Source: Archegozetes longisetosus
Lineage: Eukaryota > Arthropoda > Arachnida > Sarcoptiformes > Trhypochthoniidae
Direction: 5' to 3'
DNA: 64,000 nt
Assembly: GCA_018873245.2 (NCBI GenBank)
Contig: JAEMBT020000001.1
Span: forward strand, 3,658,001-3,722,000
Part shown: positions 12,102 to 23,843 of the stretch, piece after piece
Layout of the letters: each line of letters opens with the position of its first letter
How positions within the stretch are numbered: the stretch's first letter is position 1
The notes under the pieces: model-generated
The model's input: only the letters and a program-made list of their open reading frames with translations
Databases searched by the model: none
Told to the model about the DNA's origin: nothing
Translations under genes and position numbers: made by a program

Positions 12102-12371
12102 TCACCTACTTTCGAACGAATATTCAAGATATCTTTTGCACCATTCCCTAACTCCAAGTTGATTCTTGCAGCAATAAGTGAATGCCTTTTCATTCTCAGT
12201 GGCCTCAGCGCAGGCACCGCACAGTTCGACTGCTTCATCGCCACCACATCGATCGCCAGCTAAATCATTATAAAGTATGAGACTACCCAAATTCAAACGT
12301 GACGGACGTGACCAGACTATGACCACCAAACAGGCCAAAACCCCAATCAGTAAACTTGCAGAGAATTTCAT
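12102..12371 (-). CDS. Small secreted six-cysteine peptide
   Basis: ATG at 12371 opens an 89-residue single-exon ORF; upstream in-frame extension would need a GTG start. Residues 1-21 are a clear signal peptide (hydrophobic SLLIGVLACLVVIVW). The mature part has six cysteines at 42, 51, 54, 67, 68 and 78, spacing C-x8-C-x2-C-x12-CC-x9-C, which suggests three disulfides. A TATAAA box on this strand (12471-12466) lies about 95 bp upstream of the ATG, supporting a real transcript. No dibasic cleavage site or amidation signal is obvious, so I cannot say whether it is a hormone, a protease inhibitor or a defence peptide. I do not recognise the family; the CC-x9-C pattern is not the insulin A-chain pattern. 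Confidence 0.75.
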   Translation of the reverse strand: MKFSASLLIGVLACLVVIVWSRPSRLNLGSLILYNDLAGDRCGGDEAVELCGACAEATENEKAFTYCCKNQLGVREWCKRYLEYSFESR

Positions 12372-12465
12372 TTTACATAGAGTTCTACTATTCACGTCTT
12401 ATAATATCTTTAAACTGTAATACTTTTCAAGAGGAAAGTGATGTTATATTAACACAATTGAGGCC

Positions 12466-12471
12466 TTTATA
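12466..12471 (-). promoter_or_regulatory. TATA box of the six-cysteine peptide gene
   Basis: TATAAA on the minus strand within TCTATATAAAGG, about 95 bp upstream of the ATG at 12371. Confidence 0.55.
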
Positions 12472-13510
12472 TAGACCTAAATATAGAGTGAATTGTTGAG
12501 ATACGCCACTTTGTATCCAAAACCAAACTAAGAGACAGCCCACAGTTTGGGATGACACTCAAAAACGAGAGAATCGCAGTGATAACACCCAAAATACAAG
12601 ACAATTCGTAGAATGTATTCTACGACTAAGTGATTAATAAATGGTCTGAAGGGCTGAACCGAATCGAACGATAGATCAAATAGTATTGTTAGGAAAATAC
12701 CCACAAGTAAAAGAGATTTTAGATTAAGGGCTACGCAACTACTCATTATATTATGTAAACTATTATTTCTGAAACGTTGTCGGCTCTGATTCTTTTGGTT
12801 GTATTGCCAAAAACGCTAGTGATAAGAAAGAAGAAGTATCTGAAATGTCATGAGAGTAGTTATCAAACTTGGACTGAACAAAAACTACTTATATTAAGGA
12901 GTAATTTATGTGATGAGTAACGTTTATGGGTAACGTTTATGAGTAACTTAAGTTACTTAAGTAACTTAAGTAACTTAGAGTAAGTTATGTAAGAAATAAG
13001 TTAGTTTGAAAAGCAAAATAGTGAGGTTGCTGACACTCAAGCCTCAGCCCGAAGGCCACCAAATATGGTCTGATTTCTCAGATCTTATCAGTTGGTAAAG
13101 AAACAAATGAATCATTGAGAAGAAATGAATGGTAAAAGTGAATTAAATGAATAGTTAAAAAATATGACATAAAATAAGGATTTCTATTAATAATTGCACT
13201 TTGAATGTCTGACACAATTAAAGTTAGAGTAAAAATAAATAAGTGAATAATTGTTTGTGAAGTGTTAGTAAATAATTAAGTCAATGTTTGTTTTATGATA
13301 TCTTCTAAATAAAAACTACTAGAGTTAGAAACACTGATAATTATGTAAGAGAATAATATTCCCCTTTTCATAACAGACTTACGTAAATGTTTAATTAACT
13401 TAATATGTGATTTGATTTTATTATTTTAATATAATTTACTTATATAATACTTATTATCTATTTATCTGTTATCAGTTTTTATTATTTTAACTTATCTTCT
13501 ATCTAGCTAT

Positions 13511-13584
13511 GTATTAAGATTGAATTTAGTTCAATGTAGGTTGCTTGTATTAAGATTGAATCTAGTTCAATGTAGGTTGCTTGT
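13511..13584. repeat. 37-bp tandem duplication
   Basis: Two adjacent copies of a unit beginning GTATTAAGATTGAA and ending GGTTGCTT, differing at about one position. Confidence 0.75.
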
Positions 13585-14057
13585 AGAGATTGCTTGTAGT
13601 TTCATTCTTAGATATTCATTCAAATGTAGAGACATTGAAATCTGACGACATTCAAACGCAAATACATTCACATATGAAGACATTCAAATATTTGGCATGA
13701 AATTGAAAAAATTCTAAATCCCTTGTTAAGATAGGCAGTTAAATGTGAGATAGGGATTGTACTAATAAGTTAATAGTATATAACTGTATATAACTGTAAA
13801 TATGATTAAATGGATTGATAAACAAAGCACTTGATACGTTTTGAAAATTGAAGTTTAGTCCACAATATTGTTAGCCTTGGATTATAGCGTTTAGTTTCCA
13901 CATTCAATCCATCGAACAATCACCTTATCCAATCTAGTTTTCTCATTTATGCGCTTCTCTTCTTCTACTCTTTATCTATTCTAATATAACTCTGATTTTA
14001 GTTTAGCCAGATCATTTGTTTTCACTATTTTCATATATTTCATCATTTTTTCAATTT

Positions 14058-14059
<2 letters not shown>

Positions 14060-14093
<34 letters not shown>
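14060..14093. repeat. (CT)n microsatellite
   Basis: Perfect CT dinucleotide run of about 32 bp. Confidence 0.9.
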
Positions 14094-14096
<3 letters not shown>

Positions 14097-15730
14097 CTGA
14101 AGCTATTCTTTAGAAGATTATTCTCACGATTACTTACATTCAAGTTGTTGTGGATTCGGTATCAATATTTTCCAGGAATATTCTGATTCTATGATAGCAT
14201 TACAAAAGAGAATGATTGAAATTTGACTGAATTATATTGTTAGATAAATGGTTTGATAATTGAATTAATATTTAGGTTAACGCAGTGATTGAGTTGGCTT
14301 TGGTTAGAATCTCAAAAGAGAACTATTAATTTCTAGTTGTCTATAAGATTTGAATATATAAATAGCGTTTAGTGGAAATCAAGTTCATAAATGCATTGCG
14401 TGCATATATTAAGTGCATAAATTTGGAAATTAGTTGGGAATGCATACTATTTTGTTGTCTTTTATAAGTTACAAGTGGTCATAAAAGCATTTTGTAAGGA
14501 CTTAAAACAGCAATTTATAGACAAATTACAACAACATTTAAAACTATAATTACGAGAGACTGTTTAATATGAAATCGATAATTAAAAGTGATATTCGCTT
14601 TGAAACAGATCCCAAAACATAGAAACTAAAGTGAAAGTAGCGATAGAGTTAAACCAATAATAGTAAATAGGATTTATGGCCTAATTTTGCTAACTAGATA
14701 CGAATGTTTAGCTGTAGCTATTTGAACTGTAGATTTGTGTCAAGTTTTATAGAACTTTGATTGTTTAATAATTAGTAGAATTATTAAAGATTATACCAAC
14801 CAATAGTTTTGTTTAGTTGAAAAGAGTACTAGAAAACTACACGTTTACTTAGAACATATAAACCCATAAAAGTAATATCTTAACCAACATTTACAAAGTG
14901 CATAAGCACTAAAAATGTAAGAAAATATGAGAATAATAATAAGAAGAGAAATAGAAAATTATAGATAAATTATAAAAAGTATACATTGACAACATACTAA
15001 CATTAAATCCATAGATTTGGTATAGTTGCCGAGAAGTTAATCTTAGGCAATACTAGAATAAAGTGCTTAACAATATCGCAACAGTCAGCAAAATTTCATC
15101 TCAACATTGGCTTCAGTTATATCTGATAGCATTAAATTGAAATTTTAATTAAATAGTTAAGTTATTTGTTAGATTTGCTATCAATTTGATTAGTTCAAAA
15201 ATTCATATGTAAATGGTGAGATTTACGAGCGTTGTATAGCCTCTATGTACCTAAAAATCGTGCTCAAAATTCAAATTAAATAATTCTTCAAAGTCCTTCA
15301 GTAAAGCCATTATTGGATCGAATGCCAACTCTATATCTCATAAACGATTGAAACACATAATACTAGACTGTATAACAGCCGTAAAAAGAGATTAAATAAA
15401 GTTATCTGGAGATAAGAATCAAGTCATATGAAAGGCTTACGTAGAAAAATGCATTAAAACATAGGACAAGGTTAATATCTATTCGATAGGCTTACATCTA
15501 CGAAAGGCTACTGTAGTTATGATTATGCTTAGTTCGTAATCCGTTTATCGTAACTTAATATCTTTATTCTCACGACCAACTGCTCAAATTTATTCTAAAT
15601 TTCATCATTCACTTTGTTCGTTCGTATCCTGCAAATTCGTTTATCTCTTCGAAATTCATTTGATTCTCGTATTGATTCAATCATCGGAACTGACTTAAAT
15701 TGATTGAGAAATAAATGTCAGACATTTTAC

Positions 15731-15733
<3 letters not shown>

Positions 15734-15810
<77 letters not shown>
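15734..15810. repeat. (GA)n microsatellite, about 77 bp
   Basis: Uninterrupted GA dinucleotide run, the longest purine tract in the window. Confidence 0.95.
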
Positions 15811-15812
<2 letters not shown>

Positions 15813-16440
15813 TGTTGAATATACCTATTCTAGTGGTGATTATTATATTTTCAAACTTAAATTAGAGCTCAACTGTAAATGTATCGATTTTAAGGGCCGT
15901 TATCTTAATTATACTTTTATTGTTAGAGAGTTTAGAAAAGGTATTCAATAAAATAGTATTAAGTTGAGAATTAATCCATGATTGAAGTCGCAAACAATCA
16001 GATAGATTGATAGCTGTTGACAAAAATGGATATAAATATTGATACCAGTATTTAGAAGAACTAAATTATAAACTTAACATAATCTGTACAAACCTATTGA
16101 AATAGTAATCGTTCAACTAATAGTTATAGAGCCTGAATCTAATGGCAATTAAACTTTAGACCAGAAGCTATTGTACTAAACAGAAAGTCTAATATAACAG
16201 TGTATCGCAAAAGTATTTTTCTAAACATGTTTATTTTTAATATTGAATTTTAGATAATCAAATTAATAAATAGTAATTTGTTTTTCAATCTCTGCAAACA
16301 GTTATTTACGACGAAAAGATAAAAAGTTTGGATATTTATTTGACGTTTAAACTAATCGGAAACTAATTGAAAACTAATTGAAAACTAATTTCAGGTAAGG
16401 TAAGGAAAAAGCTAAAGTAGATAGATAGAAAACATGCAAG

Positions 16441-17382
16441 TTGAGATAGTTTCAGTGTTGACTAAATTGAATGTAATTTGTTGAGTAAATTTGAAGAGTA
16501 AATTTAGAACAGTATCAATTTTGGTTTACAATCAGATCAATGGTAGAGATCGTTGTACTTATGAACCTCTTGTTCTAGTTGAATATTTAAAGATAAGCCT
16601 TCAATTGGTTTAGCCTCTCGGACAGAACTTAATATATGATATATTTTTATCTATGATTTCTCGAGGATCGATTCAATTTGGGAGATATGAAACATAAGAA
16701 ATGTTCGATTATTAACCATTGTTTAGGATTATTGGTCTAAACATAAATATTGTCAGATGTGCAGTAATTAGGTTTTCAAGAGAGTAAATCAAATGTAGTC
16801 TCACTTAAATTGATATAGAAATTGGATTAAATACTTAACTGGAGTCTAGACTTAAAGAGCTATCTTAATAGTCTTAAGCGGAAACTTAGCATAAAATACT
16901 AAAAGATTGAAGAGATGACAATTAGAAAGATAGAAAAGAAGGATAGATCAAACTGTTAAATCATGCATATAAGAAATAATAGTTTATTCAATCATTCATA
17001 ACTAATAAGTAGTGAATGGTTCAAATAGTGAATGGTTCAAATTGACAAACAATCAAGCTTATTCAATCAAGCTTATTCAATCAAGCTTATTCAATCAAAC
17101 TTATTCAATCAAGCTTATTCAATCAAACTTTCATCTTTTGTCTTAGAAGTTGATATGAAGAAAGAGATTCATACCTATGAAAAACGCAAAGTTATTTAGT
17201 ATGAAGATGGCAAATTATTTCATTGGTATTATAAGCACTATTAGTTAAGAGGTCTTCAAAATCAAACTTCATTTGAGTCTTCTATTATAACACAGTCTAT
17301 AATAAGATTGATTGATTACATAAATATTAGGGATTAGTAGCTGTTTGACAGCAATTAGGAATTGGTATCTATTTGACAAGGA
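16441..17382. other. Downstream flank of CBM14 unit A, with 14-bp minisatellite
   Basis: About 16500-16760 is related to the segments downstream of the other two copies (around 19670-19820 and 22370-22560), so the duplicated unit includes this flank. A 14-bp repeat (unit AATCAAGCTTATTC) runs from about 17050 to 17132. Confidence 0.6.
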
Positions 17383-18399
17383 TTAGGGATTAGTAGCTGT
17401 AGGACAGGGTTGATTAGCTTCTTGAATGTATTGACAGACGCCCAGTTTTTCATCGAATACGGTTCCAGGATTACATTGTTCGTGATAATAAATTTTTCTG
17501 TAACGATTCGTCGAGTCAGAAACGCATCGGTAAAACTTTCGGCAGTTAGGATCACTTGGATCCCTGAAGAATCCTTCATACGGACACTCTTTATCTTTTG
17601 GAGGAATTGCACTTGTAGATTCTGTTGGTGTTGGAGCTCTTGTCGGAGGCGTTTTTGGAGGCGTTTTTGGAGTTGTTGTTGTAGTTGTTGTAGTAGTTGT
17701 TGTTGTAGTTGTTATCGAAGGAGTAGGATTTGAGATAGAGTTACAAGTTCCATAATTGCTTTTACGGATACAGACCTTTAAGTATATATAAAAAGATTTA
17801 GTATTAGATAAATAGAAGAAAGATTAAGAAATAGAAATATTAAGTATACTTTTCCAGGAGCGCATATAGCTTTTCCGTCATCAAAATAGAGTGTGTGAGT
17901 TATTATATTTACTTCCGTACCGGGATTGTGAACATGTACTTCACATTCAACTTTACATGGATTCGAGGCGCTACCACTCATAATGTCCTTTGGTTCAAAT
18001 GGCAAATTCATTTTAAATCACTTATATAACAACCATTCAATTTGTCTAAATAATCTTATTGATATTTACATTTTTATATTCTTCATTCAATAGATTGTAA
18101 TCAAACTCTGGGTAAGAACTTTTACAAAGACTTATTCGTCGCTCCATTGATATTACATATAGTGGTTCTAAAATAGTTTCAAATCAATTACTTTCAATAA
18201 ACTAATTAATTGTTTACTTACCGTTAAACAAGTAGGAAACATTCATATTGAAGTCTGTTTTTGATGGCTTGTCCAAAACATTACTACCATTCAGTTTGTT
18301 ATCATTCCGTTCTGTACTTAGCACGTAATTTAAATGTCCATTAAATAAATTTATGAATACGGAAAATGGAAGGTAAAAGTTAAGAAAAATTCGGTCCAT
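17383..18399 (-). CDS. Secreted CBM14 (peritrophin-A) mucin-like protein, copy A
   Basis: Four exons (18399-18222, 18167-18070, 17987-17850, 17775-17383) join in frame to 268 residues. Order: signal peptide (about 1-26); a short Asn/Lys region; a Cys-containing module spanning exons 2-4 (motifs SLCKSSYPEF, NPCKVEC, DDGKAICAPGKVCI and YGTC); a Thr/Pro linker likely O-glycosylated; and a C-terminal CBM14 domain with six cysteines (ECPYEGFFRDPSDPNCRKFYRC through to QPCP). CBM14 binds chitin, so a role on the peritrophic matrix or cuticle is likely. The DGK-x-C-x2-GKVC pattern recalls Cys-rich tick salivary proteins, but I do not recognise the module. Exon sizes 178 and 98 bp are identical in copy C. 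Confidence 0.88.
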
Positions 18400-19100
18400 A
18401 GTTGACTACTCCTTTCATAAAAGTGAACAGAAGTTATTTATCTAAATACGGAATTAGAAACGGAACAATATTTTCCAACACAATTTGTGTTGTTATGCGC
18501 TTTAGACTACTTTAATGGCTAACAATTTTCAACATAAAGAATATTCATTCGTCAGAATCGTGCAAAATCAAGTGAAAATTGTTGTCTCTGTGTAATAACT
18601 AATTGTCTGCAGTGCTTATACTGATAAATGTATAACTGATTGTCAATTTATTAATAAAAATTATATTAATGCTGGAAATATGTAACTGATTATTATCAAA
18701 TAGTACAAATGGAAGAGTGATAACTGTGGATTTTTTCTCAGAAGTTCATGTGACTTGCATAAAAAGAGATTATCCTTTAAGTCACAGTTTGATAAGAAAT
18801 TTTCAAATTTAACTAAACGTTTATTCTGACTACTTAATTAAATGATTTTAAAGCTATATTAACGTAATTTAGTGAGAAATGTTTCATCTAGCTACGCTAT
18901 ATTATAGCACAATTCTAGTCTAATTTAACCTAAACATTCACAAATTGACAGTTGTTCGTAACTTTAAATTAGCATTATCTTGTGTTTGTGGCTCTCGAAT
19001 AATAATTACATTGTTCATAAAATGTTGCGAAATTCATACCATACTAAGAATATGACCAACTCTCATACTTTCGCTGTTGACCAAATTCAATGTCATTTTA

Positions 19101-19630
19101 TTAGGTTAAACCAAAAGTGTTTGCCAACTTAATTTTTCAAATATTTCAAAAACAGTAAAAGATACTAAAGGTTGGTTTTTATCATCAGATGAACATGTTA
19201 TCCACCTATAATTAAGATCGTTTACCAGGGATCAGGCAACAAGATAATATCAAAAAATTCTTGATTCTTGTTAATCACTCTGAATTGTAGCATATGAGTT
19301 TCCTTCAAAAGTGCTTTAAAAGTGCTTTTTTTATTTTAGACTTTTATGCAAGCTATTGCATCCAAGGTTGATTTGCGATTTTACTTGGCGTATCCCCCGA
19401 TAACATATAATGCCCTTATTTTTCACTTCTAATCTTGCCATGTTACACTTTCAGGAAGTTTTGTCAAAAAACATTTCCCAATATTAAAATCAAAATAACA
19501 ATGATAACTATGTGAAACTTCAATATTGCGTAGTAAATACATAAATGAATATTATTCAATAAGAATCTTGAGAAACATCCTTATAAACAAGAAATAAAAA
19601 GGGTTGGCAGGAACTTTTGGTTCGACCTAA
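19101..19630. mobile_element. Mariner-type remnant, 530 bp
   Basis: Terminal inverted repeats of about 30 bp begin TTAGGT and share the ACCAAAAGT block at both ends, as in mariner elements. TA dinucleotides flank both ends (19099-19100 and 19631-19632). The matching interval between copies B and C lacks the insert. No intact transposase is present. Confidence 0.82.
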
Positions 19631-19834
19631 TATATTCAAAATAAAATAAGAGTATATTTTCAATTTTATCAATTTTGAATTACGATCAGATCAATAGTGC
19701 AGGTCGTTGTACGATAAGAACTTTCTATTTCAAATGAATTTTTAAAAGTGTCTCCAATTAGTTTAGCCTTTCGAATAAAACTGAATACATGATATTTTTT
19801 TCCAAGATTTCTTGCGAATCGATTAAACTTACGG

Positions 19835-20488
19835 GCAATGTTCTGCACAGGCTCAGGCTCGGCCTGAGAGCCTGGATAAGTTTGTAGATTGTAATATTAG
19901 TAAATAAGTCAAACATAAAAAGTAAATATTCCTATAGCAATTAATTTGAACATTTGAAAGTTAGAACAAATTCGAATCTATTTCGCAGTTAAATTACATC
20001 TATAATTATATATCTGGTGATGTGATACAAGGGTTACTGGGGTGTAGTGTTCAGCAAGTCGAACCTTGGGATAGAGGCCCCAAGTTCGAATCTCGTGGTC
20101 GACACACTTCTTTGACCGCAATGTGCTGGCCCCGTGTCCTCGGTTATAACTGCCTCTAGCCCAATCCGTATGACTTGCCCGACCGCCTTTCGGCGAAAAA
20201 CTCACTCTGTAATAGAGTTCGAGTGAGTCTTCTGAGTTGAAAGTGCAAAATTGAATGATGATCACTGAGAAACGTAATAGGCTCTCAAAAGATTCCATTC
20301 AAGCATTGAAGTATGCCAAATTCGTGTTAAAATACTTCAAACCTGAGTGAATGTTTAATTTTAGCTTAAATATTTTCTCTTAGTAAATTATTTCTCTTTT
20401 ATAGGGTCAGGCTCTAGCCTAGGCTCAAGTTTTTGAAGATCCTTCAAGCTCGGGCTCAGGCTCGCCGCCGAGCCTCAAAAGCTCGAGC
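19835..20488. mobile_element. GC-richer insertion containing a tRNA-like SINE head
   Basis: Absent from the equivalent place between copies B and C. A 7-bp direct repeat CTTACGG at 19828-19834 and 20489-20495 may be the target-site duplication. At about 20026-20105 on the plus strand a Pol III-type A box (GTGTAGTGTTCAGCAAG) and B box (AGTTCGAATCTC) sit in tRNA-like order. Self-complementary CAGGCTC/GAGCCTG segments lie near each end (about 19846-19875 and 20400-20485). It may be a composite of a SINE inside another element. Confidence 0.7.
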
Positions 20489-20722
20489 CTTACGGAACTC
20501 TGTTTACAGGAAATGAAACATAACTTGAGTTTTATTGTTAAGTTTAGTTTAGATTTATTGGTCTAAGCAAAAAGTATTGTGAGATGTTAGATAAGCAGAT
20601 TTTCGAGACTAAACCAAATGTAACATGACTTAAATGAAAAGAGAAAATTAAATTGAATGTTCAATTAAATGTTGTATTATAGCAGAGACTACAACACAAT
20701 CGAACGATTGATTATATAAATA

Positions 20723-21694
20723 TTAGGGATTAGTAGGTGTAGAGGGGTTAGTAGCTGTAGGACAGATAGCTACAAAGCTATGTTTACAAGAACTGAGTTG
20801 TTCATCGAATACGGCTTCGGGACTGCAAATTCCCATATCAATTTTTTTGAAATAATTTTCCGTAACCAAAACGCACCGATAGAACCTTCGGCATTCTGGA
20901 TCACTCGGATCTCTGAAGAATCCCTCAAATGGACATTCGTTGCTTTTAAGTGGCTCTGTGGTCAGAGGTTTTGGAGTTGCAGTTGTTGTCGGAAGGGTAG
21001 GACTTGTTGAGGGAGAATCACAAGTTCCGTAATTGTCTTCACGCAAACAGACCTTTAAGTATATTTAAAAAATCGGTATTAGATAAATAGATGAAAGATT
21101 TAGAAATGAGAATTTTCGGCATACTTTTCCAGGTGCGCATATAGCTTTTCCGTCATTAAAATCACGTATGTGTCATCAAGTATGTAAATCACAGTAATTC
21201 AATTGTTTCTATTACTGGGATCGTGAACATGTACTTTGCAGTCGACTCTGCATGGATTCGAGACTCTACCATTTATAATATCCTTTGGTTCAAATGGAAA
21301 ATTCATTTTTAAACTTATATAACAACCATTGAATTTGACTCGATTATGTTATGAATATTTACTTTCTTAGAATCTTCATCCAATAAACTATAATCAAACT
21401 CTGGATAAGAACTTTTAAAAAGATTTATTCGTCGCTTCATTGATATTACATATAGTGGTTCTAAAATAGTTTAGAATCAATTACTTTTAATATACTAATT
21501 AATTGTTTACTTACCGTCAAGCAAGTCGGAAGCATTCCAATTGAAGCCTGTTTTTGATAGCTTGTCCAAAACATTACTACCGTTCAGTTTTTTTTATCAT
21601 TCCATTCTGTACTTAGCACGTAATTTGAATGCCCACTAAATAGATTTATGAATACGGAAAATGGAAGGTAAAAGTTAAGAAAAATTCGGTCCAT
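20723..21694 (-). pseudogene. CBM14 mucin-like protein, copy B (broken)
   Basis: Same four-exon layout as copies A and C, but with lesions. In exon 1 (start 21694) a T-run on the plus strand near 21588-21596 is 2 bp longer than in copy A, shifting the frame to a stop soon after residue 36. In exon 2 the conserved Cys of the SLCKSS motif is Phe. Exon 3 (about 21130-21285) has an in-frame stop and an altered block before the DGKAIC region. Exon 4 remains open with an intact CBM14 domain (ECPFEGFFRDPSDPECRRFYRC), a shortened Thr/Pro linker and stop at 20723. The single homopolymer change could be a sequencing error, but the exon 3 damage makes a pseudogene more likely. Confidence 0.8.
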
Positions 21695-22756
21695 AGTTGA
21701 CTACTCCTTTCATAAAAGTGAACAGAAGTTATTTATCTAAATACGGAATTTAAAACGGAACTATATTTTACAGCGCAAGCTGTGTTGTTATGCGCTTTAG
21801 ACAATTTTAATGGCTAACAATTTTGAATATAAAGAATATTCATTCGCCAAAATCATGCAAAATTAGGCGAAATTTCTTATGTAATTATCTAATAACCAAT
21901 AGTCCGCAATGCTATTACTGATAAATATGTAACTGATTATCAACTTAGTATGAAAATATTCTTAACGTCTAAAGTATGTAACAGATAATTACCAAGTAGT
22001 ACGAATGGGAGAGTGCTCTGAGTTTGTTTTCTCAGAAGTTGATGTGACTTACACAAAAATAGATTATTCTTTAAGACACATGTAGTTTGAGTTTGATATG
22101 AATTTTTTAACTATGATCAACATCATAACTCAATTATAGTCTAGTTTAATCTAAATATTTATAAGTTGACAGTTATTCGCAACCTTAAATTAGCATTTCT
22201 TGTGTTTATGGCTTCCGAATAATAATTACATTGTTGATAAAATGACACCAAATTCATACCATAATAAGAATATGACCAACTCTCATACTTTCGCTGTTGA
22301 CCAAATTCAATATAATTATGTATTCAAAATAAAATAAGAGTATATTTTCAATTGTATCAATATTTTGATTACAATCAGATCAATAGTATAGGTGGTTGTA
22401 CGATAAGAACTTCTTATTTCAAATGAATTTTCAAAAGTGCCTTCAATTAGTTTAGTCTCTCAAAACAAAACTGAATACATAATATATTTTTGTCTAACAT
22501 TGAATCGCCAATCGATTCAATGTACGAGATATGAAACATAAACTTCAGTTTTATTCTTAAGTTGTTTAGATTTATTGGTCTAAACAAAAAGTGTTATAAA
22601 AGGTTATCGAGAGAGTAAACTAAATGTAGCATCACTTGAATGAATAGAAGAAAATTGTATTGAATGCTTAATTAAATGTTGTATTATAGCAGAGACTACA
22701 ATAGAATCGAAGATTTATTATATAAATATTAGGGATCAGTAGGTGTAGAGGAGGGA
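21695..22756. other. Interval between CBM14 copies B and C
   Basis: Homologous throughout to the A-B interval apart from that interval's two insertions, so it represents the uninterrupted form of the duplicated spacer. No gene seen. Confidence 0.7.
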
Positions 22757-23843
22757 TTAGGGATTATGTTTAGGACAGGGCTGTCTAGTTAGATATTCGT
22801 GTTGACAAGAATTGAGTTGTTCATCGAATACGGTATCGGGACTGCAAGTTCCCATATCCATTTTTTTGAAATAATTTTCCGTAACCGAAACGCACCGATA
22901 GAACTTTCGGCATTCTGGATCACTCGGATCTCTGAAGAATCCTTCAAATGGACATTCTTTGTTTCTAAAAGATTTTGTGCTCGAAGCTTCCGTAGTTGTG
23001 GTGGTAGTCGTTATTGTTGTTGTTGGTGTAGTTGTAGCTGTCGTTGTGGTTGAAGGTGTAGTTTTTGTGGTTGTGGTTGTTGTGGTTGTTGTGATTGTAG
23101 TTGTTGTAGGATTAGAAGTTGTGGAAGTCGGTTTTGGAGTTATAGTAGTAGTGGTTGTAGTGTCTATAATGGTGCTTGTATCATATGAGGCGGGATCTAC
23201 TTTGCAAACTCCAACATTGGCTTGAGGCATACACACCTGTGAAGAGATAGTGATTTAAAAATTAAAAATATTTCGTAGTTCGTATAGAATTAGGTAAGAA
23301 AGAGAAGAGTCTTGGTTGAGACATACTTTGTTAGGATTGCAGTTAGTTTTGCCGTCTTTAAAATATTGAGTATAAGTAACTCTTTTAATGGTTGAGTCGC
23401 GATCCTCATAAACAACACAATCAACTCTACAAGGATTCGTAATACCAAACCTTGATAATTCCTTGAATTAAACTGAAATTAGAATAGGAATAATAAGAAT
23501 AAAATGATAGACCTCAATATCGTCTGGTTTGAGTTTGTCCGATCTAAATTGTGGACAGGTAGACTTGCATAGATTTATTCTCTGCTCGTTAGTGATCGCA
23601 TCTGGTAAGACTATAATCAGTTTAAGGTTAATTACTTTTATTATGTCTGTTTGTCTTTTACTTACTGTCGTAAAAGTCCGCAATGTTTGACTCAAATCCT
23701 CTTTTTGACGGATTATCTGTGACGTGATTGCCATTTAGTTTGTTATCATTCCGTTCTGTACTTAATACGTAATTTGAATATCCATTAAATAGATTTATGA
23801 ATAAAACTAATAATAGACAAAATTGAAGAAAAACGCGACCCAT
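22757..23843 (-). CDS. Secreted CBM14 (peritrophin-A) mucin-like protein, copy C
   Basis: Exons 23843-23666, 23610-23513, 23461-23327 and 23236-22757 join in frame to 296 residues. Signal peptide (FLQFCLLLVLFINLF), then the same Cys module as copy A (INLCKSTCPQF, NPCRVDC, DGKTNCNPNKVCM, VGVC), a long almost pure Thr linker with Pro/Ser, and one six-Cys CBM14 domain ending CPKHNP. The linker is about twice as long as in copy A, suggesting replication-slippage variation of an O-glycosylated stalk. Function is probably chitin-matrix association in the gut or cuticle. Copy C is the most diverged in the N-terminal module and lies at the upstream end of the array. Confidence 0.88.

Larger units (their letters stand above)
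12472..16440. other. Long gene-free region with microsatellites
   Basis: No supported gene over about 4 kb. Contains palindromic AAGTTACTT repeats near 12945-12985, a 37-bp tandem duplication at about 13511-13584, (CT)n at about 14060-14093 and (GA)n at 15734-15810. Confidence 0.5.
18400..20722. other. Interval between CBM14 copies A and B, with two insertions
   Basis: The first about 150 bp are nearly identical to the region upstream of copies B and C and probably hold the conserved promoter. The interval is longer than the B-C interval because of two insertions: a mariner remnant (19101-19630) and a GC-richer SINE-bearing segment (about 19835-20488). Confidence 0.7.

Noticed and set aside
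12102-12371. Insulin-like peptide
   Set aside because: Six cysteines are present but the CC-x9-C end lacks the A-chain CC-x3-C-x8-C pattern and there is no B-chain motif.
12528-12746. 72-residue minus-strand ORF with a signal-peptide-like start
   Set aside because: Lies upstream of the six-cysteine peptide gene; the sequence after the hydrophobic start has no recognisable structure and no splice partner was found. Could be revisited with RNA data.
17355-17612. 85-residue minus-strand ORF over CBM14 copy A
   Set aside because: Wrong frame; the real frame encodes the six-Cys CBM14 domain ending at 17383.
20026-20105. Functional tRNA gene
   Set aside because: A and B boxes are present but no complete cloverleaf can be drawn and it sits within a mobile insertion; called a SINE head instead.
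22959-23225. Val-rich ORF on the plus strand
   Set aside because: Antisense shadow of the Thr-coding linker of CBM14 copy C.
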